Positions 17,811 through 26,075 of a stretch of DNA of 64,000 nucleotides are shown piece after piece (positions within the stretch are counted from its first letter, which is position 1; each line of letters begins with the position of its first letter). Position numbers and translations under genes: made by a program. Source of the stretch: CAYPIE01 sp964410665 (GTDB taxonomy: Bacteria; Planctomycetota; Planctomycetia; Gemmatales; Gemmataceae). The stretch spans positions 90,267-154,266 of the forward strand of contig CAYPIE010000006.1 in assembly GCA_964410665.1 (NCBI GenBank), read 5' to 3'. The notes beneath the pieces were generated by a model, which saw nothing but the letters and a program-made list of their open reading frames with translations, was not told the origin of the DNA and searched no databases.

Positions 17811-18830
17811 ATGAAGCGACGAATCGTAGCCACCCTGATGCTCGGACTCGCCTTCGTCAGTGGCACGAAGGCACAAGAGGCTCCCCTCACTGTGCAAGTA
17901 CCTCTGAGCATGGAAGCCCCTTCGCCTTACTCGGAAGGAAGTGTGGCTCCCCCAGCTCCCCCAGCTCCCACGCCGATCCCAGATCCGGCCGCGGCATGTT
18001 CGAATTGGGTGCCCTGTGCACCCTGCCCCACACCAACCCCGTGTACCCCTTGTCTCATCCCGGAATGCGCCCCGCATTGTTACCCGGAAATGGGCAAAAT
18101 ATGCGGCCATTGTTCAAAGTGTACTTCCCAACCTTGTCCTAATAAACCGAGAGCGTCCAGAAGACTTTTCGACTGGAGCCTCGATGACTGGAACCCTGGT
18201 GAAAAACTCGGGGGCCATCTCGGCGGAAAAGACTGGTCTCGACTCAAAGGCTGGTTCACTTACCGGCCGCAGTATATTGCTTGCTGGAAACCGACCCCCT
18301 CGCCATACCTGCCCCCGCTCTACCAGTACTTCACTTGCTACCCGCAGAAAAAGCCGAACCCGACCCTGTGTCAGAATTGCAAGGGTAAGCTCAAAGACAA
18401 ACTCCGCAACAAGATTCAAAGTATCTCTTGGGAGCGTCCCGTGCGCAGCCAACCCTGCCAAACTTGCGGCCGGGGCGAGAGCCAGTGTCCCAATTGCGGC
18501 TCCTGTGTCGATTGTTCATTCCGGGGAGGTGCTCGTCCGGGATGGTTGGGGATCTGGCGGCGTTCCTGGGACCCCTATCCTCCTCCTTGTGCGACGGGAC
18601 GGATGAACTGTCCTCAAGTGACCCCCGATGCCGCGGGAGTACCCGGCCAGGTACAACCCGAGGCACAAGCGCCCTCGCAAGTACCCGTACCTGGATTTCA
18701 GCCTGGAGCTCCCGCTCCACAACCGGAAGCCCCAGCCACCGAAAAGGAAGGCAAGCGGATACCGGTCGGCTTGCCAGCCAGCTACCGACCCCGTGTTGCG
18801 GTATCCCTCGACCGGCCTGGACATCGTTAA
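17811..18830 (+). CDS. Secreted Cys/Pro-rich protein of unknown function
   Basis: This 339-residue protein has a signal peptide (about 1-21, ending GTKA). The mature chain holds 23 cysteines, mostly in CxxC or CxC spacing. There are two dense blocks: one at about 63-110 (PCAPC, CTPC, CGHCSKC) and one at about 215-240 (CQTC, CPNC, CGSCVDC). They are separated by a Trp/Tyr-rich stretch, and a long Pro/Gln/Ala-rich tail follows. I recognise no catalytic motif. Paired cysteines in an exported protein suggest disulfide crosslinking or metal binding. Cys-rich exported proteins are a known feature of planctomycete cell envelopes, so a structural envelope role is a guess. The ATG follows GAGG. Confidence 0.7.
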   Translation: MKRRIVATLMLGLAFVSGTKAQEAPLTVQVPLSMEAPSPYSEGSVAPPAPPAPTPIPDPAAACSNWVPCAPCPTPTPCTPCLIPECAPHCYPEMGKICGHCSKCTSQPCPNKPRASRRLFDWSLDDWNPGEKLGGHLGGKDWSRLKGWFTYRPQYIACWKPTPSPYLPPLYQYFTCYPQKKPNPTLCQNCKGKLKDKLRNKIQSISWERPVRSQPCQTCGRGESQCPNCGSCVDCSFRGGARPGWLGIWRRSWDPYPPPCATGRMNCPQVTPDAAGVPGQVQPEAQAPSQVPVPGFQPGAPAPQPEAPATEKEGKRIPVGLPASYRPRVAVSLDRPGHR

Positions 18831-18859
18831 TGCGTGTTTGGGCCAGACTCTACCCCGGA

Positions 18860-18887
18860 GGCGGCTTTATTCAAACCAAAAGCCGCC
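18860..18887. terminator. Perfect 9-bp hairpin at the 3' end of convergent genes
   Basis: GGCGGCTTT and AAAGCCGCC flank a 10-base loop. It overlaps the last codons of the minus-strand ADP-ribosylglycohydrolase gene and lies 30 bases after the plus-strand gene, so it may stop transcription in both directions. There is no long T-run. Confidence 0.5.
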
Positions 18888-19805
18888 CAGTTTCTGGTTC
18901 GGTTTGGGCGTCGCCTCGGCTAGACGATCGGATAATGCTCGGATGGTGTCGACCATCACCAACTGCTCGAGCCAGTGCGAAGGAATCCCCGATTCCCCAT
19001 AATATGCACCGGCAAGCTGACCACAGATCGCCGCGGTGGTGTCGGCGTCTTGGCCCAGATTGGTTGCCTGCAGAATTGCATCCTCAAAGCCCCGTGCCCG
19101 TCGAAAACACCATAGTGCCGCCTCCAGGCTGTGCACGACATAACCCGACCCGCTGATCTCCTCCTCGTCCTTGGTGCGGTAATCGCCCCGGGCTATTCCC
19201 AAGATCTTCTCACAAGTGAGCTCACTCACTCCATGGTCGAACAAAATGCGTTGCTTGCTCGCACCCGCCAACGCGTGAAACACCATCCCGGCCAACAGCC
19301 GACAGGCCTCCAGACACTCCGCCGTACCGTGGGTTGTCCGTGAACTGTCCGCGCCCATCTGCAGCGTCTGACTCCAGTCCGGATAGAAGAACATCGGCAC
19401 CGGCGCGAGCCGCATAATCGAGCCATTCCCCGCCGACCGAGGATCGGTGGAACCACTCCAGGGATCCCCGGTGTGCTGAAAGCGTCGCAGTGCGGCAGAG
19501 ACGGTATTCCCGATGTCGAAGCAGTGGCCTGTGCTGCTGAAATAGCCTTCGTCGACCCATTGACAATAGCGTTGCATCTGGTCGTGGGCGTCGAAGCGAC
19601 CACACTCAGTTAAGCTAGCCGCCAGACACAATGCCATGGAGGTGTCATCCGTCCACGCACCCGGAGGTAGCCGAAAGACACCACCCCCCACCATATCGGT
19701 CACCGGCGGGAAGGTTCCCCGGCTGCAAAATTCCACCGTGGTCCCGACGGCATCTCCACAGGCAAGGCCCAGCAAACAGCCGCGAAATCGATCTCGATCA
19801 GTCAT
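18867..19805 (-). CDS. ADP-ribosylglycohydrolase family protein (DraG/ARH-like)
   Basis: This 312-residue cytoplasmic protein has the complete family pattern. It starts DRFRGCLLGLACGDAVGTTVEF, has WTDDTSMALCLA (metal-binding Thr-Asp-Asp), NGSIMRLAPVPMF in the middle, and NLGQDADTTAAICGQLAGAYYG as the C-terminal binuclear magnesium site. Such enzymes remove ADP-ribose from proteins or small molecules; DraG reactivates nitrogenase reductase in other bacteria. No partner ADP-ribosyltransferase or nif gene is in the window, so the substrate is open. The start ATG at 19805 is followed 68 bases downstream in coordinate by the stop of the neighbouring glycosidase-like gene, which is on the same strand. 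Confidence 0.88.
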   Translation of the reverse strand: MTDRDRFRGCLLGLACGDAVGTTVEFCSRGTFPPVTDMVGGGVFRLPPGAWTDDTSMALCLAASLTECGRFDAHDQMQRYCQWVDEGYFSSTGHCFDIGNTVSAALRRFQHTGDPWSGSTDPRSAGNGSIMRLAPVPMFFYPDWSQTLQMGADSSRTTHGTAECLEACRLLAGMVFHALAGASKQRILFDHGVSELTCEKILGIARGDYRTKDEEEISGSGYVVHSLEAALWCFRRARGFEDAILQATNLGQDADTTAAICGQLAGAYYGESGIPSHWLEQLVMVDTIRALSDRLAEATPKPNQKLGGFWFE

Positions 19806-19872
19806 GGTGACCTATGGGTGGCACGGAACAATTCTCCACAACGACTTGGAGCATCCAAGTCCTTGCCAAAGC

Positions 19873-21270
19873 CTACCTCGCTTTTACGATTGCTGCCACC
19901 CAGTTGCCTCCCTCGGGGGCGGTAAGCGGTCGCTTCCCGGCTCCATCGATCGATTGTTGCGGGCCCCAGTTACCGGTCGCGATCTCGATCCAATAGATTT
20001 GCAGCTCGCCCGCGACGTCCGACAGATCGACCCGGACTGTTCCGCCCTTGGGCAGATACAGGACATAGGAGTGTCCCGGTCTCGCGGCCAAGTAGGCCTG
20101 GTTTGGCAGACGCTCAGCGACGAGTCGATTGGCTGGTTTGACAGTCCACAAAGGAATCTTGGCCTCAAGCTTGCGTGCGGCTTGGATACACGCTACTGCC
20201 TTGTGATTGAGGCCAAGCCCTGATGGTGGTCGGTGGAAACGGATAGAAGCCGCGCCGGCCAGCAAATGGCGCCAGAAGCGTTCGATCGCGTCCTGGTCGG
20301 AGTGGCCGAACTTATTCCCGTCCGCACCATAAGTCTTGGTGGTGTTGATCGGACGTGGCTGTTTCGCGAGGTAGCGGCGGACATAGAAAAAATTGTCCCA
20401 ATGTTCCTGGCCACGTTTGTGATTGTTCTGGGAGACATCGACAAAATCATACAATTCGGGATGATCGAAGGTCCGCTTGTGCCGCTTCGCCGTTAAGTCC
20501 CAGTCGTCCCACATCTCGGTAACTTGGATCGACTTCCCAACGGAGTTGGCCTGGCGTTTGAGATATGCGGCCCAATAACGTCCCCATTCCTCCTCTGCCT
20601 TGGTCTCGTTGTCGATGCAATACAATACGTGATCATATCTAAGTGTATTTTCAAGCAGCTTATCGACGAAGCGTTGCTGGTACGGCAAGACGACGAGGTT
20701 GTTCTGTTGTCGCGTTGTCGTGAAAAAGAAAGGCTGTTCGTTTTGACTGGGATGCTTGGGATAGCGTTTGGCGAAGCCGGATTCTTCGTAGGTATAATTG
20801 ATATTATTTTTTGGATTATATGGGTGGCGTTGCCAGTGGTTCTCACCCCCTTTGTCGGTATAATCAAAGCGATCCCATAGCTCGATTTGAACTACAATGG
20901 AACGCTTGTGCGTTTCACGTAGCATGCGTTCAAAGCGGGCCCAGTAGGCGGGGTTCCAAGCTTCCAGGTCATACTTGCCATCGGCACGCTGGGCGTAAGG
21001 GTAGAGCTCAAAGCCCTTGTCACGGCGGTCGCTCATGGTGTTGCGGATCACGTTCCCGCCGGCGGCAGCAAGGCGGTCGAGGTGCGCAATGAGCATTTCT
21101 TTCGGCCACTGGAACAGATTGTCATCGTTGCTGCCACCCAGAAGCAGGATAGGTTTCCCATGGTAACTCCAATACCATTGGTTGTTCTCCCACGGCTTCA
21201 AGCCTGGCTCTGTACCGTTGCAGGTATCGATGCAGATCAAGCAAGCAACAAGCGTCCCTGTACGCAGCAT
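19873..21270 (-). CDS. Secreted glycoside-hydrolase-like TIM barrel with C-terminal Collagen_bind_2-type domain
   Basis: This 465-residue protein has a signal peptide (about 1-19). A TIM-barrel-like region includes GKPILLLGGSNDDNLFQWP, VIRNTMSDR and ETHKRSIVVQIELWDRFDY. A small beta domain from about 395 includes YVLYLPKGGTVRVDLSD and PEGGNWVAAI. That last domain matches the Collagen_bind_2 (PF12904) tail found behind DUF4038-type glycosidases. Glu189 or a nearby acidic residue could be catalytic, but I cannot assign it. The substrate is unknown, presumably a plant or algal glycan. An AT-rich stretch within the gene (around 20790-20870) contrasts with the rest of the coding sequence. A possible leader cleavage follows DTCNG. 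Confidence 0.65.
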   Translation of the reverse strand: MLRTGTLVACLICIDTCNGTEPGLKPWENNQWYWSYHGKPILLLGGSNDDNLFQWPKEMLIAHLDRLAAAGGNVIRNTMSDRRDKGFELYPYAQRADGKYDLEAWNPAYWARFERMLRETHKRSIVVQIELWDRFDYTDKGGENHWQRHPYNPKNNINYTYEESGFAKRYPKHPSQNEQPFFFTTTRQQNNLVVLPYQQRFVDKLLENTLRYDHVLYCIDNETKAEEEWGRYWAAYLKRQANSVGKSIQVTEMWDDWDLTAKRHKRTFDHPELYDFVDVSQNNHKRGQEHWDNFFYVRRYLAKQPRPINTTKTYGADGNKFGHSDQDAIERFWRHLLAGAASIRFHRPPSGLGLNHKAVACIQAARKLEAKIPLWTVKPANRLVAERLPNQAYLAARPGHSYVLYLPKGGTVRVDLSDVAGELQIYWIEIATGNWGPQQSIDGAGKRPLTAPEGGNWVAAIVKAR

Positions 21271-21358
21271 GCTTCCACCTCTTCTCGCCGAGCGATGAGC
21301 TTTCGATCACCTCGCTCTGAGTATGCCGGTGGAATAGATGGGCTGCAAGTACGAAGCC

Positions 21359-21751
21359 TTAGTCCTGCCACCAGACCCGCCAGGGTATGACGAAGGGTAA
21401 AATGATGACCCAGACCAGGAAGAACACAGCGACTCCCCCTGGCACACTCTGTCCACGACCACTGAACAACGCTGACAAAATCACCACCAGAAGCCAAAGT
21501 GCTTTGTAGCCCAGCTGGATGACCAACACGCCGAGCATCGGTCGCGGGTAGACCAGGCCGATTCCAGACAACACCGCAATCACCAGCCAGAAACTATCGA
21601 CAATGCCTAACCTCGCCGAAGCCTCCGCGGTCCCTGAGAAGAGCAGTCGCATGGTGAACACGGGGGCAAAAAGAGTCAGGCCGCCGACGACGCCGGCGAC
21701 CAGAACGTTCGCGGCACAAAGGAGCCTTACCACGAGCCATGAGGACTCCAT
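21359..21751 (-). CDS. Small four-helix membrane protein of unknown function
   Basis: This 130-residue protein consists mostly of four hydrophobic segments (about 5-27, 45-65, 68-90 and 105-125), ending IPWRVWWQD. I moved the start to the ATG at 21751 because AGGA lies 5 bases before it; the frame is open 31 codons further but those residues are not membrane-like. I recognise no enzyme motif; small DoxX-like or DUF-type membrane proteins have a similar layout. It lies between the glycosidase-like and the sugar-isomerase-like genes on the same strand. Confidence 0.6.
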   Translation of the reverse strand: MESSWLVVRLLCAANVLVAGVVGGLTLFAPVFTMRLLFSGTAEASARLGIVDSFWLVIAVLSGIGLVYPRPMLGVLVIQLGYKALWLLVVILSALFSGRGQSVPGGVAVFFLVWVIILPFVIPWRVWWQD

Positions 21752-21863
21752 TCGGATCCTTGCTGATGACATTGGTGCGGAGCCAGAAGTTGGATTTCGC
21801 ATCCCCCCAAGCGTGATATCCAGGCCAATCACCGAATACAGCAAACCTCTGGGTATGTTCAGG

Positions 21864-22772
21864 TTACCCGAAGATCTTCCTTACCGCGGCCACACTTTGC
21901 CGATGGGCCGTGGTGGCCCCCAGAGTCTTGGGGCTCTTGGCTTCGACGGCTTGCTCCAGGACGACATGGACCTGTTCGGGCGACATGTCGCGTACCCGAG
22001 TGTAGTCGATGTCACCCGTGCCGAAGGTTTCTTGCCAAATGCCTGCTCGAGATTGGCGTAGATGAAACTCAACGATCCGGTCAGTGTACAGCTTGATGCA
22101 ATCAAACAGGGCGACACTGGAATCGCCTGCGCCACGAAAGATCCAGTGCGCATCCAGGCATAGGTGGACATTCTCGGGGTCGGTTCCCAACATCATGTGG
22201 TGAAACTCGCGGGCCGACTTACGCATCTCAGCATCATGGTTATGATAGGCCAGGGTGATATTTCGTTGTCGCAGCGCTCTACCGAGGGCATTCAGGTTGT
22301 TCGCTTGAAGGATGAGTTGCGCATCCGTCTTGTTTTCGTTCCCACCCCAACGCAGGGGCGTCGGGTTGATCACAGCGATGCGGGTGCCAACGCCCGCACA
22401 CGCTTCGAGGGTCTTGACCGCATTGGTGATCGCCGCCTCGGCCTTTGTAGTATCATGCAGCAAAACATTCATATATACCGAGCGCATCTCCAGGCCATGC
22501 TGTTTTAGCAGCGGCAACAGTCTCATTACCTGCTCCGGGTTGGACAGCCCCGGTTCATAACCATCCAGCCCCGCCTTGACCACCTCGGCAAGGTTGGCCT
22601 CAAGGTTCTCCTCCCAGTTCTTCCCTTCGCGACGGTAGAAAGTGCCCCAGGGGTAGGAGTTGGTGGCCAAGTGGCGAAGCTGAAGCCCATCGTCCGCGAT
22701 TACTGCGGTGGCGAACGGGGTAGTCGAGGCCTGAGCCAGAAAGCCCCGTCGGGTGAGCGGTTCGAGTGGCAT
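21864..22772 (-). CDS. Sugar phosphate isomerase/epimerase-like TIM-barrel protein, Tat-exported
   Basis: This 302-residue xylose-isomerase-like (AP endonuclease 2 superfamily) protein has a twin-arginine type leader, LTRRGFLAQASTTPFATA, so export in folded form is expected. Motifs include LDGYEPGLSNPEQVMRLLPLLKQHGLEMRSVYMN, LAYHNHDAEM (metal-binding His/Glu region) and VHLCLDAHWIFRGAGD. The C-terminus holds EFHLRQSRAGIWQETFGTGDIDYTRV. Planctomycetes have many paralogues in sugar or inositol catabolism; the precise sugar cannot be read. AAGGAG precedes the ATG at 22772 by about 8 bases. It may be part of a loose carbohydrate-use cluster with the downstream glycosidase-like gene. Confidence 0.8.
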   Translation of the reverse strand: MPLEPLTRRGFLAQASTTPFATAVIADDGLQLRHLATNSYPWGTFYRREGKNWEENLEANLAEVVKAGLDGYEPGLSNPEQVMRLLPLLKQHGLEMRSVYMNVLLHDTTKAEAAITNAVKTLEACAGVGTRIAVINPTPLRWGGNENKTDAQLILQANNLNALGRALRQRNITLAYHNHDAEMRKSAREFHHMMLGTDPENVHLCLDAHWIFRGAGDSSVALFDCIKLYTDRIVEFHLRQSRAGIWQETFGTGDIDYTRVRDMSPEQVHVVLEQAVEAKSPKTLGATTAHRQSVAAVRKIFG

Positions 22773-23323
22773 GCTTAGACTCCTTGAACAACGTCGGCAC
22801 CACGAGCTGCGTCAATTTGCTGGCAATTTTACCGGTTATCGGCGCCGCTTCCAGCGGCTAGTTGCGGCTCGGGGTCGGTCAAGGATGCAGATCCGCTTCC
22901 AATCATCCAATCACCAAACTCGCTTCGTTGCGCGATTGGGGATCGTTCGCGTTCCATTGCTCAGTGGTCCAGGTTGCGCCAGCAATGTGCCCATCGGAGC
23001 AACTTGGGGAACCGTGACCTTTCTTGCGCCCGGACTGGAAGATAACTCAGAAGTTTAGGATCGACGCCCGCCTGATCTGGACAAGTTCCCCGGGCTCGGG
23101 AACCCTCAGAGTTGTAGCCTTCCAAAGGCAGCGGAAGCGCTCGACTTCGAAGGCGACCTCGTCGAGACGCACTTATTCGCGGCGAAAAAGGCATAGGATG
23201 CAGGGGATTTGACCGCGGCAGGGGCGAAACGCCACCTGCCGGTTGCCGTGCCTCAGCAGCCGGAGCGAGCTGGTCAGGCCTTGGGGGAGCGCGCTTCCCA
23301 GGCCACGGGTCCACATTCTTAAT
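22773..23323. other. 551-base stretch without a recognisable gene
   Basis: I see no coding frame with family-like text, no tRNA and no strong hairpin here. It separates the methyltransferase gene stop (23324) from the isomerase-like gene start (22772), both on the minus strand, so it should hold the promoter of the isomerase-like gene. I could not identify clear -35/-10 boxes. Confidence 0.5.
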
Positions 23324-24313
23324 TCATCGCGCACCCCGAACCAAACGCGCTAGCTTGTGCACGATACGATAGCCCAGCGCGCGACGTCGCCACAGCGACA
23401 GATCGTGGCGCAACCGGAACAGGTCGGCCAGAGGGCCATACAGACGGGGTGCACCGCGTTCCAACGATGCAGCCTCGTCGGCGGTCTGGGCGCGACTGCC
23501 GGTCTTGCCGTAGTTGAGCTTCTCGGGGTCATCCGGGCGGGTGGCCATCGGCTTGAAGGTGGCGCCGCAGACGAACTCGGCCCCGTCGGCGTTGAGAGGA
23601 AACTGATCTACAGACGTCTGCGTGCGCGGGGCGAGCCAGACCTCCCACTGATGCCCGGGCACCTCCGGCTGCCTGGTCGAGACGACTGTCAGACCGGACT
23701 GCCGCACTGCCTTGACGAACCAGTGGCGGTCGTAGACCACCGCCGCCGAGAAGTCCTTTTCGCTGGCGTAAAGGGCGTAGGGGCCCTCTGGCAGAAAGGG
23801 GAACGAGGCGTTATCAAAGAAAAACCAGGAGGTGAACGCCACCCCGTCCGGTGCCAAGGCCCGCCGCACTTCACCGAGGTAGTAGACGGTCTGGTCCAAG
23901 GAAAGGTGGGTGAATACGGAGTGAGCGATCGCTAGGGTCACGCTGCCGTCCTGGACTGGGAACGGCTCGGCCAGGCGGAGCTGGTTGTTCGGGGCGTAGC
24001 CGGGTGAATAGACGTCGTGATGATGAAAGGCGAAGCCTGGTGCGGCGGGGCTAAGATGCTGTCTGGCCCACGCGATAAGTTCCGGGTGCGGGTCGACCCC
24101 GATATAGCAATCGGGGCGCGGTGTTTGCTGGATGAGCCGTCGGGCCAGCCGGCCACAGCCACAGCCGAAGTCGAACACGCTGCGGTAGGCGGACGCTGGC
24201 AAGTGGGGGTAGATGGGCTGTCCGCTGGGGTTGTCGAAGTCCTGGTCATCGCGTGGGCCGACCAAAGCCCGTAACTGCATGGGTGGTAGCGGTAAGGAAG
24301 CCGTCGCGGTCAC
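23324..24313 (-). CDS. Class I SAM-dependent methyltransferase
   Basis: This 329-residue protein has the SAM-binding motif I SVFDFGCGCGRLARRL (about 45-60), an acidic second strand CYIGVDPHPELIAWA, and a motif IV/VI region SVTLAIAHSVFTHLSLDQTVYYLGEVRRALAPDGVAFTSWF. That layout is typical of small-molecule or glycan methyltransferases. The GTG at 24313 is chosen because GGGAG stands 6 bases before it. The open frame upstream to 24493 adds 60 residues without similarity. The C-terminal 90 residues are basic and not assigned. The substrate cannot be predicted; a lipoprotein gene lies upstream. Confidence 0.78.
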   Translation of the reverse strand: MTATASLPLPPMQLRALVGPRDDQDFDNPSGQPIYPHLPASAYRSVFDFGCGCGRLARRLIQQTPRPDCYIGVDPHPELIAWARQHLSPAAPGFAFHHHDVYSPGYAPNNQLRLAEPFPVQDGSVTLAIAHSVFTHLSLDQTVYYLGEVRRALAPDGVAFTSWFFFDNASFPFLPEGPYALYASEKDFSAAVVYDRHWFVKAVRQSGLTVVSTRQPEVPGHQWEVWLAPRTQTSVDQFPLNADGAEFVCGATFKPMATRPDDPEKLNYGKTGSRAQTADEAASLERGAPRLYGPLADLFRLRHDLSLWRRRALGYRIVHKLARLVRGAR

Positions 24314-24429
24314 GGTAAACTCCCATTCACATTCGGTATGGTGAGCCGGGGTCAAGCCTGTATTCCGAATAACCGATCCTCCTCGGGTTGACAGCGCCAA
24401 CCGTCGCCGCGCGGTTGGCTCGGCATTCT

Positions 24430-25029
24430 TTACTCCGCTACCTTGCCCGGCTCTTCGTCCAAGGCAGGCGGTTCCCAGAGGTCCTCCATCCACTGGCGGA
24501 ACGGGTCGACGACCTCTTCCCGCACGGGCCGGCCGAGCCAGCGATGTACCGAGTCTCGCACCAGCGGGAAGGCCAGGCGTTCCCCGTAAAGGGTGACGCG
24601 AGCGCTTGTCGGGCCCTGGGCGTCGAAGAGCACACGCTCGAGCCGGTCGTCGACGACATGGACCCTGACCAGGTAGGAGTGCTTGTCCTTCTCCACCCCC
24701 TGGCAGGAATACGTCGACGGGTCTGCAGTGCGGCTCCAGCCCTTATGCGCCAGCTCGTCGACGCGAACCAGGTCGTCTGCTGTGTAATCGCCCCCGAGCT
24801 GGTGTGGCGTCGCCGGAAGATGCAAGACCAAGGGACAGGACGGCTGAGACTCGCTCCGCTTCCAGTAGATCGCCCGGTACGGCCCGCGTCCGAAAGCTAC
24901 CAGGGTGAGACCGTCGGGATAATGTGCCATATAGGTCCGGTTGTAGGCCGCCGGGTCACACCCCGCGATCAGTAACAGGCCAAGCGTCAGCACGAGCTGG
25001 ACGCAACGGACGTTTGCCGAGACCGCCAT
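24430..25029 (-). CDS. Lipoprotein of unknown function
   Basis: This 199-residue protein has a leader and lipobox LIAGC (Cys24), so the mature chain is lipid-anchored. The start ATG at 25029 has GGAG 8 bases upstream. The frame is open much further (to 25560), but that part is low in similarity to anything and overlaps the upstream hydrolase gene. The mature part has Trp/Tyr-rich strands (GPYRAIYWKRSES) and an acidic C-terminus (EDLWEPPALDEEPG). I do not recognise the family. It lies 116 bases upstream of the methyltransferase gene and may form a unit with it. Confidence 0.6.
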   Translation of the reverse strand: MAVSANVRCVQLVLTLGLLLIAGCDPAAYNRTYMAHYPDGLTLVAFGRGPYRAIYWKRSESQPSCPLVLHLPATPHQLGGDYTADDLVRVDELAHKGWSRTADPSTYSCQGVEKDKHSYLVRVHVVDDRLERVLFDAQGPTSARVTLYGERLAFPLVRDSVHRWLGRPVREEVVDPFRQWMEDLWEPPALDEEPGKVAE

Positions 25030-25123
25030 AGTGCTTGCTCCAATGTCGATTTTGCCGATCAATCCACGATTCCCCTCCGCCGATTGACTCGCTCTTGAAG
25101 TGCCAACCCGCTCATACGCCGAG

Positions 25124-26041
25124 TTAGAGGATCGGCACGTCAATCTGGCCCGTTTGCTTCGACCGGGTCGGTTCTGTTCCAGCCGATCGGGTCCAGGCGA
25201 GAAGAGCGGAGTAGAACGCGTCTGGTCGATCGAGCATGAGGAAGTGCCCCGCCTGGGGCAACTGATGTACTTGGGCATGTGGCAGCAATTGCTGCAATCG
25301 TTGACCAGCCCGATCCCAGGACTGGTACACATCCTGCATACCCCAGAGTAACAGCGTAGGCATCGTGACCTGGGCCAGGCCCTGAGCAACGGCGATGGTC
25401 TGACGGTTGTCCAGGACAGCGAGGTGCGCGGCGAATTCTCTGCGACCCCTAGGGTCGGACACTTTGGTGTCATAGAAGACCCGCCATCGCAACTTCGGGT
25501 CGTTGAGTCGTTCTGGGTAAGCAAATCCTCTACGCAACTGTCGGGCAAAATACGGGTCATGGTCGACGATTCCCAAGCGGGCGAGGAAGGGATAGCAGCC
25601 CAACCGAGCCAGCCAGCGGAAGAAACGAACCGGGGTCGGCGGCCAAGAATCCTCGACCGGTGAGTTGGTGAGGGTTAACCGAGCGACTTGTTCCGGAGCG
25701 CGCACAACAAGCATCTGCGCCACCCCACCACCGAGATCGTGTCCCACCACCCAAACCGGGGGCACGTTGGTTTCCACAAGCCAACGGGCGATCAGCGCGG
25801 CCGCGCCGGCTAATGAGCGATCACTCCCTGGTGATAACCGAGTTTCCCCGTAGCCTGGTAGGTCGGGAGCAAACACCCGATAGCCTGCTGCGCTAAGCCG
25901 TGTCAGTCCCTCACGCCACAATTCCGCTCCCGCAGGGATCCCGTGGAGCAGAAGCACCGGCTCTCCGGTGAGCGGCCCTGCGGTCAGCATCGAAAATTGT
26001 ACCGCTCCGAGTGAGACAGTTTCGCGGCGAATCGAGCTCAT
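25124..26041 (-). CDS. Alpha/beta-fold hydrolase with Asp nucleophile (haloalkane-dehalogenase/epoxide-hydrolase type)
   Basis: This 305-residue cytoplasmic hydrolase has the oxyanion motif LLHGIPAGAELW (33-36 HGIP). The nucleophile elbow GHDLGG puts Asp102 where most lipases have Ser. The probable acid is Asp237 in WGMQDVYQ and the base is His266 in PQAGHFLMLDRP. An Asp nucleophile that forms an alkyl-enzyme ester is typical of haloalkane dehalogenases, fluoroacetate dehalogenases and epoxide hydrolases. Epoxide hydrolases also need cap-domain Tyr residues, which I cannot confirm. GGGAGGG lies 9 bases before the ATG. Confidence 0.8.
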   Translation of the reverse strand: MSSIRRETVSLGAVQFSMLTAGPLTGEPVLLLHGIPAGAELWREGLTRLSAAGYRVFAPDLPGYGETRLSPGSDRSLAGAAALIARWLVETNVPPVWVVGHDLGGGVAQMLVVRAPEQVARLTLTNSPVEDSWPPTPVRFFRWLARLGCYPFLARLGIVDHDPYFARQLRRGFAYPERLNDPKLRWRVFYDTKVSDPRGRREFAAHLAVLDNRQTIAVAQGLAQVTMPTLLLWGMQDVYQSWDRAGQRLQQLLPHAQVHQLPQAGHFLMLDRPDAFYSALLAWTRSAGTEPTRSKQTGQIDVPIL

Positions 26042-26075
26042 TCGAGAAATCCCTCCCAGTCATGTATGAGGATCG

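Noticed and set aside
20524..20880. Hydrophobic plus-strand frame that looks like a membrane protein
   Set aside because: It is antisense to the glycosidase-like gene. The hydrophobic look comes from complementing Asn/Lys/Tyr-rich codons in an AT-rich stretch.
22753..23314. Short open frames of 62-117 codons between the isomerase-like and methyltransferase genes
   Set aside because: They have Arg/Pro/Ser-rich translations, no ribosome binding sites and no family-like text; treated as non-coding.
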